Shown in pieces: positions 17,120 through 24,467 of a DNA stretch of 25,806 nt (within the stretch, counting starts at the first letter, position 1; each line of letters opens with the position of its first letter). The notes beneath the pieces are model-generated. The model did no database searches. It saw only the letters and a list, made by a program, of their open reading frames with translations, and was not told where the DNA came from. The DNA is taken from positions 1 through 25,806 of the forward strand of contig CAIYXE010000052.1 in the NCBI GenBank assembly GCA_903930095.1, read 5' to 3'. The position numbers were made by a program, and so were the translations under genes. This DNA comes from an uncultured Hyphomicrobiales bacterium. Its GTDB lineage: Bacteria; Pseudomonadota; Alphaproteobacteria; Rhizobiales; Aestuariivirgaceae.

Positions 17120-17219
17120 CCCGACTTCCCGGTGTCAACCGGTTATCGGCTGAAGCGGGATGAAGATGCAGCGCAACAATAACGGCCATCTTGGGGCCCT
17201 TTGTTACCGCACTGCACTT

Positions 17220-17235
17220 TGGCACGCGACGTGCA
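17220..17235 (+). promoter_or_regulatory. Sigma-54 (-24/-12) promoter of the formamidase-Lin0512 operon
   Basis: TGGCACG-CGAC-GTGCA: GG at 17221-17222 and GC at 17233-17234 are exactly 10 bases apart, with one mismatch from TGGCACG-N4-TTGCW. The predicted start is near 17246, giving a leader of about 49 nt before the ATG at 17295. It lies in the divergent 175-bp interval upstream of the acoR start, so the same activator may drive it. Confidence 0.85.
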
Positions 17236-17294
17236 AGTACAGCGGGTCTGGCAAGGGTGGTATCTCGCAAGTGCAAAAGGGAAGGCGGTAAGCA

Positions 17295-18281
17295 ATGGAC
17301 TGGATCAGCGAGAGTTACATGGGCCGAAAGGCTGTTGCGCGGGGCACGGCGGGCAAGACCCACCTCCTGAACAAGGAGGTGCAGGGCGAATACCACTATG
17401 TCTACGGACCCTATGCCAAGCCGGTCATGACGATCAGCCCAGGCGACATCGTTGTCGCCGAAACGGAGGATGCCTTCGGCGGCGCCATCAAGACCGAGAA
17501 GGACCTGCCGTCCCAGAAACTGAGGATGCCTTTCGTCAATCCGCAATGTGGACCGATCGCGGTCGAGGGTGCGGAACCGGGTGACGTGCTCTGCGTCCAC
17601 ATCCATTCGATCCTGCCGCGCGGAGAACAGCCCGTCGGAACCTCGGCACTGATCCCGGAATTCGGCGGCCTCGTGTCCAACGGGCAGACGGCGATGCTGA
17701 ACCCACCGCTTCCCGAACGCGTGATGAAGTATGAAGTGACCGAAAAGGGCGTGAAATTCAACGACCGGGTCACCCTGCCCTACGAACCGTTCATCGGCAC
17801 GCTCGGCGTCTCGCCGCTGATCGAGGCGGTACTCTCCTTGCAGCCTGATTACTGGGGCGGCAACATGGACCTGCCGGATGTCGCACCCGGCGCAATCGTC
17901 TATTTCCCTGTCCTTCACAAGGATGCCTACCTCTATATCGGCGATTGCCACGGCCGCCAGGGAGACGGAGAACTCTGCGGCGTTGCCGTCGAGATGCCAT
18001 CGACAACGACCGTGCAGGTCGATCTCATCAAGAACTGGCAGATTTCCTGGCCACGGCTCGAGAATGAAGACTTCATCATGACCATCGGCTCGGCACGGCC
18101 CATGGAAGATGCCGCGCGCATCGCCTATCGGGAGCTTACGCGCTGGCTCGCAGCGGACTATGGCTATGACGAGCTCGAGGCCTATTTCCTGCTCACCCAG
18201 GCCGGCCGCGTGCGCGTCGGCAACATGGTTGATCCGAAATACACGCTTGGTGCATCAATTCTGAAATCATATCTCGTCTGA
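17295..18281 (+). CDS. Acetamidase/formamidase family protein
   Basis: A 328-residue protein of the FmdA/AmdA family, amidohydrolases that release ammonia from formamide, acetamide or related short amides. Family motifs visible are SPGDIVVAETEDAFGG, the NPxxGP element as NPQCGPIAVEGAEPGD, WGGNMDLPD (acidic metal-site region) and GDCHGRQGDGE (His/Asp/Glu site). No signal peptide, so cytoplasmic. First gene after a sigma-54 promoter, followed 15 nt later by the SDR gene. Usual FmdA enzymes are somewhat longer (around 400), so this is the shorter, less characterised branch and its substrate may not be a simple amide. Confidence 0.87.
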   Translation: MDWISESYMGRKAVARGTAGKTHLLNKEVQGEYHYVYGPYAKPVMTISPGDIVVAETEDAFGGAIKTEKDLPSQKLRMPFVNPQCGPIAVEGAEPGDVLCVHIHSILPRGEQPVGTSALIPEFGGLVSNGQTAMLNPPLPERVMKYEVTEKGVKFNDRVTLPYEPFIGTLGVSPLIEAVLSLQPDYWGGNMDLPDVAPGAIVYFPVLHKDAYLYIGDCHGRQGDGELCGVAVEMPSTTTVQVDLIKNWQISWPRLENEDFIMTIGSARPMEDAARIAYRELTRWLAADYGYDELEAYFLLTQAGRVRVGNMVDPKYTLGASILKSYLV

Positions 18282-18296
18282 CAGGGAGGAACGACA

Positions 18297-19061
18297 ATGG
18301 ATCTTGGTCTCAAAGGTTTGAACGTGCTCGTCACCGGTGGCACAAAGGGCATCGGCCGCCGTGCGGCGGACATATTTGCCGCGGAAGGCGCCAATGTATC
18401 GATCTGCGCGCGCAATGCGTCGGAGGTGGCTGAAACAGTCCAGAGCCTCAAGAAGCAGGGCGTCGCCGCCTTCGGACAGGCAATCGACGTGGGCGACAAG
18501 GCCGCCCTCGAGGGCTGGGTCCACGAGAGTGCCAAGGCTCTGGGCGGCATCGATATCGTGGTCGCCAATGTTTCGGCGCTGGCCGCGGCGGAAGACACCG
18601 AGGCTTCATGGAAGGCAGAATTCGAGATCGACATGATGCACACGGTGAGGACCGTCAACACCTCCCTGCCCTATCTCGAGAAGTCGAAGTGGCCCTCAAT
18701 CGTGATCGTGTCCTCCGTGTCGGGCCGCGAGATCGACTTTACGACTCCCGCTTATGGCGCCTTCAAGGCGGCCCTCATTCACTACGCGCACGGCCTGGCG
18801 CACAAGCTGGCGCCGAAGCTCATCCGCGTGAACTCGGTCTCACCAGGAAACGTCTATTTCAAGGACGGCATCTGGCATTACATCGAGCAGAACATGCCGG
18901 ACCTGTTCAAGCAGGCGCTCGCCCTCAATCCCACTGGCCGCATGGCGACCGCGGAGGAGATCGGCAGCGGCATCGTGTTCCTCGCAAGCCCCGCCTCGAG
19001 CTTCACCATGGGCACCAATCTGGTGATCGACGGTGCACTCACCAAGGGCGTTCAGCTCTAA
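18297..19061 (+). CDS. Short-chain dehydrogenase/reductase (SDR)
   Basis: A 254-residue classical-type SDR. The N-terminal nucleotide motif is TGGTKGIGRR; the catalytic Ser and Tyr-Lys are in IVSSVSG and AYGAFKAA. The usual NNAG motif is replaced by VVANVSA, and the tetrad Asn position (normally in DVNLxG) appears to be Asp (EIDMMHTVRT), so this is not a textbook family member. The C-terminus (RMATAEEIGSGIVFLASPASSFTMGTNLVIDG) is standard. Strong GGGAGGA site before the ATG. Could interconvert a ketone or hydroxyketone in the pathway; specificity is unknown. Confidence 0.9.
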   Translation: MDLGLKGLNVLVTGGTKGIGRRAADIFAAEGANVSICARNASEVAETVQSLKKQGVAAFGQAIDVGDKAALEGWVHESAKALGGIDIVVANVSALAAAEDTEASWKAEFEIDMMHTVRTVNTSLPYLEKSKWPSIVIVSSVSGREIDFTTPAYGAFKAALIHYAHGLAHKLAPKLIRVNSVSPGNVYFKDGIWHYIEQNMPDLFKQALALNPTGRMATAEEIGSGIVFLASPASSFTMGTNLVIDGALTKGVQL

Positions 19062-19077
19062 CCCAGGGAGTACCGCA

Positions 19078-19920
19078 GTGGCTTCGAACAGGACGATAGA
19101 ACTGCCAAGCGGGGCTGTGCTGCATGCCCTTGAAGAGGGTGTGGGCCAGCCTCTGGTGATGATCCCCGGCTGGTCGCAATCGGCTGCGGAGTTTGGCCGG
19201 AACATCACGGAACTGGCCAAGTCGCGCCGCGTCATCGCCCTCGATATGAGAAGCCACGGCGAGAGCCCCGACGCCGCCTCAGGCCACCGCATCCAGCGGC
19301 TTGCCAAGGACCTGGAGGAGGTGCTCGCCATCCTCGGCATCGACAGTGCCGATGTGCTCGGCCACTCGATGGGCAGTTCCATCATCTGGAGCTATCTCGA
19401 CCTCTTCGGCACGAAGAGGCTCCGCCGCCTGGTGATCGTCGACCAGGCGCCGATGGTGGCGGCCCTTCCCGGATGGGACGAAGACACGAAGAAGAAGTTC
19501 GGCTGCCTGCTGCCTGACGTGCAGTCGGTTGCCGGCTTCTGTGACGCCGTGCGCGCCACCGGCAGTGTCGATGGCACCATGGACATACTCAAGGGCATGT
19601 TCACCGCTTCATTGCCTGAGCAGGACCTGCGCTGGATCGCCTCCGAGAACCTCAAGATGCCGCGGGCCGCAGCCGCGGATCTTCTCTTCGATCACTGCCT
19701 CAATGACTGGCGCGATGTGATCACCGGAACGAGGCTGCCGGCACTCGTCATCGGCGGCCGCAAGAGCATTTTCTCTCCTGAGTCCCAGGAGTGGATTGCG
19801 TCGGTTAATCCCAACGCCAGGGCCTCGATCTACGAGGCGCATGAAGGTGGCGGGCACTTCATGTTCTTCGAAAACCCCCGCCGCTTCAATGATGAAGTGG
19901 CGGCTTTCCTTTCCGCATGA
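19078..19920 (+). CDS. Alpha/beta-fold hydrolase
   Basis: A 280-residue alpha/beta hydrolase. The GTG at 19078 is preferred: AGGGAG lies seven bases upstream, and the in-frame ATG at 19033 would overlap the SDR end. Motifs are oxyanion region MIPGWSQSAAEF, DMRSHGES, nucleophile elbow GHSMGS, and the catalytic His in GGGHFMFFENP. No signal peptide. It may cleave an ester, enol-lactone or C-C bond of the pathway intermediate. Third gene of the sigma-54 operon, 16 nt after the SDR and 18 nt before the first Lin0512 gene. Confidence 0.89.
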   Translation: MASNRTIELPSGAVLHALEEGVGQPLVMIPGWSQSAAEFGRNITELAKSRRVIALDMRSHGESPDAASGHRIQRLAKDLEEVLAILGIDSADVLGHSMGSSIIWSYLDLFGTKRLRRLVIVDQAPMVAALPGWDEDTKKKFGCLLPDVQSVAGFCDAVRATGSVDGTMDILKGMFTASLPEQDLRWIASENLKMPRAAAADLLFDHCLNDWRDVITGTRLPALVIGGRKSIFSPESQEWIASVNPNARASIYEAHEGGGHFMFFENPRRFNDEVAAFLSA

Positions 19921-19938
19921 ATTCAGACAGGAGACCAC

Positions 19939-20289
19939 ATGGCGCTCACCCGCATGATCGTCGAAATCGGCATGGGTACGGACCTCACCGGGGCCGACTA
20001 TACCAAGGCCGCGATACGCGCCCTCAAGGACGCGCTCTGGCACAACTCCCTCACCATCGCCAACGCCGTGGGGCTGACGCCCCATGACATGCATGTGAAG
20101 GTTCTGGTGGGCGTGCCAAGGCCCGATCTGGTGGACAAGGCAGCGGTGGCAGCGACCCTGCCCTACGGCAAGTCCACCGTCGAGGTCGTCGAAGGCGGCC
20201 TCGAGATCATGAACGATGAAGGAACCAATCTGACGCTGATGGCAAATGCCGCAGCGATCGTCTACCTCGACATGCCGGAGAAGAAGTAA
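19939..20289 (+). CDS. Lin0512 family protein, paralogue 1 (divergent motif)
   Basis: A 116-residue protein of the Lin0512 family (unknown function). It shares with the next gene the pattern MALxRxIxExG, DYTKAAxRA, VDKAAVAAxLP and VVxGGLxI, so the two are tandem duplicates. The family's N-terminal GxGxDxHG motif is GMGTDLTG here, with Thr for His, and the later PHG is PYG. The loss of two histidines suggests a structural or regulatory partner rather than the active copy, if the histidines are catalytic or bind metal. ACAGGAGA precedes the start; stop and next start overlap as TAATG. Confidence 0.82.
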   Translation: MALTRMIVEIGMGTDLTGADYTKAAIRALKDALWHNSLTIANAVGLTPHDMHVKVLVGVPRPDLVDKAAVAATLPYGKSTVEVVEGGLEIMNDEGTNLTLMANAAAIVYLDMPEKK

Positions 20290-20648
20290 TGGCTCTGAAG
20301 CGCATCATCCTCGAAATGGGCCACGGCAATGACATGCATGGTGGCGATTACACCAAGGCGGCGCTGCGCGCCGTCCAGGACTGCATTCACCACTCCTCGT
20401 TGCCGTTCCTGCGGACCTTGTCCATCCCGCCCGCAGAGATGCAGATCGAGGTGACGATCGGCGTTCAGCAGCCGGACAAGGTGGACAAGGCGGCGGTTGC
20501 TGCCAGCCTGCCGCACGGCCAGGTGACGGTGAAAGTCGTCAAGGGCGGCCTCGACATTCCCGATGAGGAGCGCGGCGGTGTATCCGTGATCGCCATGGCA
20601 GGTGTGGCGGTTCGGCTTGATCTCAATGAGCGGCTCGGACTTTCCTGA
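20289..20648 (+). CDS. Lin0512 family protein, paralogue 2 (canonical motif)
   Basis: A 119-residue protein starting on the last base of the preceding stop (TAATG), so the pair is translationally coupled. It carries the intact family motif GHGNDMHG at residues 11-18, plus HHSS and LPHG. The family has been noted in scattered bacteria and in plants without an assigned function. Coupling with paralogue 1 suggests a hetero-oligomer. Last gene of the operon; its stop is nine bases from the stop of the convergent STAS gene, with no obvious terminator hairpin between. Confidence 0.85.
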   Translation: MALKRIILEMGHGNDMHGGDYTKAALRAVQDCIHHSSLPFLRTLSIPPAEMQIEVTIGVQQPDKVDKAAVAASLPHGQVTVKVVKGGLDIPDEERGGVSVIAMAGVAVRLDLNERLGLS

Positions 20649-20657
20649 GCACTTCCG

Positions 20658-21014
20658 TCACGAAGCGGGCGGGCGGTCTCCGCGGAACGCTTCGAGGGAT
20701 TGGCTTTCGAGGCTGTCGATCTTGATCAGATTGTCGAAACCCGAAACTTCGAGGGTCTTGGAAACAAGGGCATTCGGCTCACACAGCCGCATGCCGCCGT
20801 TCAGCGTTTTCGTCATCTTTGCTGCAACGAGAATGCTCCGGAGCCCGGCGCTGCTGATGTAGGTCAAGTCCTTCAGGTTCACGATCAGCCTGGTCGCTCC
20901 CGCGTTCACCGGTCCGTTGAGTTGATCCATCACGTCGCCAGATGTCGCGCTGTCGAGCCTGCCGGACAGGTTCACAACCGTCACGCCATCAACCTGCCGA
21001 TGCTTAATGTTCAT
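20658..21014 (-). CDS. STAS-domain anti-sigma factor antagonist (SpoIIAA/RsbV-like)
   Basis: A 118-residue single STAS domain. It begins MNIKHRQVDGVTVVNLSGRLD and contains LIVNLKDLTYISSAGLRSIL, where the Ser of the SSAGL segment is the usual phosphorylation site of anti-anti-sigma factors, then MRLCEPNALVSKTLEVSGF. The ATG at 21014 has GGAGAG upstream at good spacing; the longer open frame reaches the tRNA and is unlikely. No kinase (RsbW) or PP2C phosphatase gene is adjacent, so partners must be elsewhere. Probable role: partner-switching control of a stress sigma factor or of polysaccharide/biofilm output. Confidence 0.9.
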   Translation of the reverse strand: MNIKHRQVDGVTVVNLSGRLDSATSGDVMDQLNGPVNAGATRLIVNLKDLTYISSAGLRSILVAAKMTKTLNGGMRLCEPNALVSKTLEVSGFDNLIKIDSLESQSLEAFRGDRPPAS

Positions 21015-21146
21015 CGTCACTCTCCACCCCTGATGGTCATCACCTGAAGGTAGCGGAGAAAAACACAGGCGCAAGATCGATTTCAGGGCCTGCAGACCGA
21101 ATGCACCATGCCCCTCGATGGCGGAATGGAGCGCGAAGGGATCTCG

Positions 21147-21222
21147 TGGTGGGCCCACCAGGACTCGAACCTGGAACCAGACGGTTATGAGCCGTCAGCT
21201 CTAACCATTGAGCTATGGGCCC
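21147..21222 (-). tRNA. tRNA with CAU anticodon, probably tRNA-Ile2 (lysidine-modified)
   Basis: The - strand folds into a complete 76-nt cloverleaf: acceptor GGGCCCA/TGGGCCC, D stem GCTC/GAGC, anticodon stem GACGG/CCGTC with loop CTCATAA (anticodon CAT), T stem CCAGG/CCTGG with loop TTCGAGT, and an encoded CCA end. CAU may be elongator Met or Ile2. The C4-G69 and C5-G68 pairs, which TilS recognises in E. coli, and the short D loop favour Ile2 decoding AUA. It is not initiator tRNA: the anticodon stem lacks the three G-C pairs next to the loop and position 1 pairs normally. Confidence 0.93.
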
Positions 21223-21279
21223 TCCACGCGGCACGCATGGCTACAGCAATTCGCGGCTGCATGCTATAGGCTCGGCGGC

Positions 21280-22731
21280 ATGAACCATAACCTTACACCC
21301 GAAGCCGCCGTCGAAAGGCTGACCAGCCTTCACCGGGAGGCAACCGGCAGCCTCAAGACCTGCCTCGAGCGATATTTCGAGACCCGCGTGCCCCCCGGCG
21401 AAGAGGAACGGCGGAGCTTTTGCTACCCGGAACTGCGGGTGGACTACCGCGCCTCCGGCATCCAGCCCCGAATCGCCCGCGCCTATGCCAAGTTCCAGGG
21501 ACCAGGAACCTACGCCACCACCGTCACCCATCCTGATCACTTCAGCCGCTACCTGATCGAGCAGTTGCGTTTCCTCGTCAAGGATTACGGAGCGGTCATC
21601 ACTGTCGAGCGTTCGCAACAGGAGATACCCTACCCTTACGTTCTGGAGCAGGGTGACGATCTCGGGCGCAACGGCGTGACCGCGGCGGAACTCGCTCTGC
21701 ACTTTCCCGCGCCGAAGCTCGCACATGTCGGTGACGAGGTGGCGGACGGTCTTTGGCAACATCACCCTGGCAATCCGCTTCCCCTCGCTTTGTTCGACGC
21801 GGTGCGGGTCGACTATTCTTTGAAGCGGCTGCAGCACTATACGGGAACGAGCTGGCGCTCCGTGCAGCCGTGGATACTTCTGACCAACTATCACCGCTAT
21901 GTGGACCAGTTCGTGAAATGGGGCCTGGAGCAGATGAGCCAGGACAGCCCCTATGCAGCATTGGCCCTGCCGGGCGGGGCCAGGATCACGCGAGGCATGG
22001 GGGAGGCCGAGGCGTCCGCCATCATCGCCAATTCGCAGTGGCACCGGTTCCAGATGCCCGCCTACCACCTCATGCGGCACGACGGCCAGGGTGTTACGCT
22101 GGTCAACATTGGTGTCGGCCCGTCGAACGCCAAGAACATCACGGACCATCTGGCCGTTCTGCGCCCGCATTGCTGGCTGATGGTTGGCCATTGCGGCGGG
22201 TTGCGCCAAAGCCAGCGCATCGGCGACTATGTGCTGGCGCACGGCTACCTGCGTCAGGACAGGATCCTCGATTCGCTGGTGCCGCCGGAAATCCCCATCC
22301 CCGCGCTGGCAGAGGTGCAGGTGGCGCTGCAGGGTGCCGCGGCGCGCGTGACGGGCGAAAGCGGCGAGGCGTTGAAGGAGCGGCTGCGCACCGGAACCGT
22401 GGTGACCAACGACGACCGCAACTGGGAACTGCGCTGGAGCCAGGAGCTGCGCCGCATCAACCTCTCGCGCGCCATCGCGGTCGACATGGAATCGGGAACG
22501 ATTGCGGCACAGGGCTACCGGCTGCGCGTGCCCTATGGCACGCTGCTCTGCGTGTCCGACAAGCCGCTGCATGGCGAGATCAAGCTGCCGGGAGCGGCCA
22601 ACGCCTTCTATGACCGGGCGGTGGGCGAGCACCTGCTGATCGGCCTTGAAACCATCGAGCAGTTGCGTGGCAATGTCGGCCAGCTTCATTCGCGCAAGCT
22701 CAGGAGCTTCGACGAGCCGCCCTTCCGCTGA
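21280..22731 (+). CDS. amn: AMP nucleosidase
   Basis: A 483-residue protein, matching the E. coli Amn length (484). It hydrolyses AMP to adenine and ribose 5-phosphate. The N-terminal half is the AMP-nucleosidase-specific domain (SFCYPELRVDYRASG, FSRYLIEQLRFLV, QPWILLTNYHRYVDQFV). The C-terminal half is a nucleoside-phosphorylase fold (VNIGVGPSNAKNITDHLAVL, LMVGHCGGLRQSQRIGDYV, and IAVDMESGTIAAQGYR carrying the substrate-binding Glu). The ATG at 21280 gives the usual N-terminus; an upstream frame extension would run into the tRNA. No clear Shine-Dalgarno; TATAGG lies about 10 nt upstream, so a very short leader is possible. Confidence 0.95.
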   Translation: MNHNLTPEAAVERLTSLHREATGSLKTCLERYFETRVPPGEEERRSFCYPELRVDYRASGIQPRIARAYAKFQGPGTYATTVTHPDHFSRYLIEQLRFLVKDYGAVITVERSQQEIPYPYVLEQGDDLGRNGVTAAELALHFPAPKLAHVGDEVADGLWQHHPGNPLPLALFDAVRVDYSLKRLQHYTGTSWRSVQPWILLTNYHRYVDQFVKWGLEQMSQDSPYAALALPGGARITRGMGEAEASAIIANSQWHRFQMPAYHLMRHDGQGVTLVNIGVGPSNAKNITDHLAVLRPHCWLMVGHCGGLRQSQRIGDYVLAHGYLRQDRILDSLVPPEIPIPALAEVQVALQGAAARVTGESGEALKERLRTGTVVTNDDRNWELRWSQELRRINLSRAIAVDMESGTIAAQGYRLRVPYGTLLCVSDKPLHGEIKLPGAANAFYDRAVGEHLLIGLETIEQLRGNVGQLHSRKLRSFDEPPFR

Positions 22732-22787
22732 CGCCCAACTGGCGCCGCAATCGGGATACATCCATTTGCCACTGGAAGGAGAAACTC

Positions 22788-23498
22788 ATGCATCGTCTGA
22801 CCGTCGCCGCCGCGGCCCTTGCCGCAACCCTTGCTGCCGCCAGCCCCGCTCTTGCAGAGGATACCAGGATGCCCCGCCTCATCTCGCTCTCCGGCCACGG
22901 CGAAATGCGGATGGCGCCCGACATGGCCTTCGTGACCACCGGCGTGCTGAGCCAGGGTGTCACCGCGGCAGATGCGCTTGCCGCCAACACCGCTGCGATG
23001 AACGCCCTGTTCGCCGCCCTCACGGGTGCCGGCATCGCCGAGAAGGACGTGCAGACCTCGAACTTCTTCGTGCAGCCGCGCTATAACTTCCAGGACGGCA
23101 AGGCGCCGGAACTGATCGGCTATGATGTGTCGAACACCGTGACCGTCATCGTGCGCAAGATCGGCGACCTCGGGCCGTTGCTGGACAAGGTGGTTCAGGC
23201 CGGTTCCAACCAGATCAACGGCATCGGTTTCGAGGTGTCGAAGCCTGATGCCGCATTGGACGAGGCGCGCAAGCTCGCCACCGCGGATGCCACGCGAAAG
23301 GCCAAGATCTATGCCGAGGCGATGGGCGTGGGCCTGGGGCGCGTCATGTCGATCAGCGAAGGCGTCAACTACCAGCCGCCCATGCCCATGGCGCGCAGCA
23401 AGGTGATGATGGCGGACGCCGCCGCAGCCCCCGTGCCGGTGGCCGCGGGAGAGCAGACGCTCTCAGTGGACGTCAACATCACCTGGGAAATCCAGTAG
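22788..23498 (+). CDS. Secreted SIMPL-domain (DUF541) protein
   Basis: A 236-residue protein with a Sec signal peptide (HRLTVAAAALAATLAAASPALA, cut before EDTRM). The mature part is a SIMPL/DUF541 domain: ISLSGHGEMRMAPDMAFVTTGV, AANTAAMNALFAAL, DVQTSNFFVQPRYNF, YDVSNTVTVIVRKIGDLGPLLD and a closing VDVNITWEIQ. Relatives include E. coli YggE, linked to oxidative-stress tolerance; the biochemical role is unclear. Good AAGGAGAAA site before the ATG. It stands alone, 56 nt after amn on the same strand. Confidence 0.93.
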   Translation: MHRLTVAAAALAATLAAASPALAEDTRMPRLISLSGHGEMRMAPDMAFVTTGVLSQGVTAADALAANTAAMNALFAALTGAGIAEKDVQTSNFFVQPRYNFQDGKAPELIGYDVSNTVTVIVRKIGDLGPLLDKVVQAGSNQINGIGFEVSKPDAALDEARKLATADATRKAKIYAEAMGVGLGRVMSISEGVNYQPPMPMARSKVMMADAAAAPVPVAAGEQTLSVDVNITWEIQ

Positions 23499-23543
23499 CA
23501 GCCGCATTGCCCTCAAGGCCCGGCGTGATAGTCTCGCGCCATC

Positions 23544-24467
23544 ATGCCGGTTCTCGAGCGCGACCCGTGGCGGTTCCAGTACTTCGACCATGTTCCCTGC
23601 CCGGATCATGTGCTGATTCCGACCGACGATCCTGACTGCTGGCAGCTCTTTCCCGATCATCGCTGGATCTATGACAAGCTGCGCATAGCGCAAACGCAGG
23701 CCCTGGACGCGGGCCCCCATGGCGTGATGCCGGCGTCCTATCCGGTCTTCTCCAAGCCCATCGTCAATCTGAAGGGGATGGGCCTCGGCAGCCGGATCAT
23801 CCTGTCCGCGGCTGAGATGGAACATCACTACCAGCCTGGCCACATGTGGATGCCGTTGCTGGCGGGTGATCATGTCTCCACCGACTGCGCCGTGCAGGAC
23901 GGCGCCATTGTGTGGTGCCGCCAGGCCACGGGCGTGCCGTGGGCGGAGGGCATGTTCCGCCACTGGACCGTTCACGCCCGCCCTGCCCGCGAACTGGAAG
24001 AGCGGCTGGCGGGCTGGGTGGCGCGCCATATGCCAGGCTACAGCGGGATGCTGAATTTCGAGACCATCGGCGGCGCCATCATCGAGGCGCACCTGCGCTT
24101 CGCCGACCAGTGGTGCGATCTCTATGGCGAAGGCTGGGTCGCGGCGCTGGTCGAGCTATATGCCTCGCGCCGCTGGGCATTCGCAGACGATGAGAGGCTG
24201 GACGGTTTCTCGATGCCGCTGTTTGCCCGGCACGGCCAGCGCTATGCGCACCCGCCCGCAGCACTCCAGGCCGAGGTGAGGGCGATGGCGCAGGTGAAGA
24301 GCCTGCAGATTACCTTTCACGAGGAAAAACCGCCGGAAGACCACGCCATGCCACCAGGCGGCTTCCGCCTCGCCGTCATCAACGCAACCAGCCTCGACGC
24401 CGCGCGCGCGGCACGGCGGAAGCTGGCTGCGGCCTATCCGCCGGGCGCCATTCTGCACCAAGACTAG
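23544..24467 (+). CDS. Hypothetical protein, possibly ATP-grasp-like
   Basis: A 307-residue soluble protein I do not recognise. It starts MPVLERDPWRFQYFDHVPCP. The middle has a lysine in a loop-like context (FSKPIVNLKGMGLGSR), then HMWMPLLAGDHVSTDCAVQDG, and then YSGMLNFETIGGAIIEAHLRF, which resembles the metal- and substrate-binding end of ATP-grasp enzymes (acidic residues followed by a basic residue). This is pattern resemblance only. No signal peptide or membrane segment. No Shine-Dalgarno is visible; GATAGT lies about 15 nt before the ATG, so a leaderless or short-leader start is possible. It ends inside a CTAG shared with the stop of the convergent gene. Confidence 0.75.
   Translation: MPVLERDPWRFQYFDHVPCPDHVLIPTDDPDCWQLFPDHRWIYDKLRIAQTQALDAGPHGVMPASYPVFSKPIVNLKGMGLGSRIILSAAEMEHHYQPGHMWMPLLAGDHVSTDCAVQDGAIVWCRQATGVPWAEGMFRHWTVHARPARELEERLAGWVARHMPGYSGMLNFETIGGAIIEAHLRFADQWCDLYGEGWVAALVELYASRRWAFADDERLDGFSMPLFARHGQRYAHPPAALQAEVRAMAQVKSLQITFHEEKPPEDHAMPPGGFRLAVINATSLDAARAARRKLAAAYPPGAILHQD

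Noticed and set aside
21260..21272. TATAGG/CTATAG as a -10 for amn and, on the other strand, the tRNA
   Set aside because: No convincing -35 at the right spacing in either direction; the motif is short and symmetrical.
21241..22761. 506-codon open frame on the - strand opposite amn
   Set aside because: Third-position GC effect. The + strand gives full-length AMP nucleosidase, and the antisense frame has no domain and no start signal.
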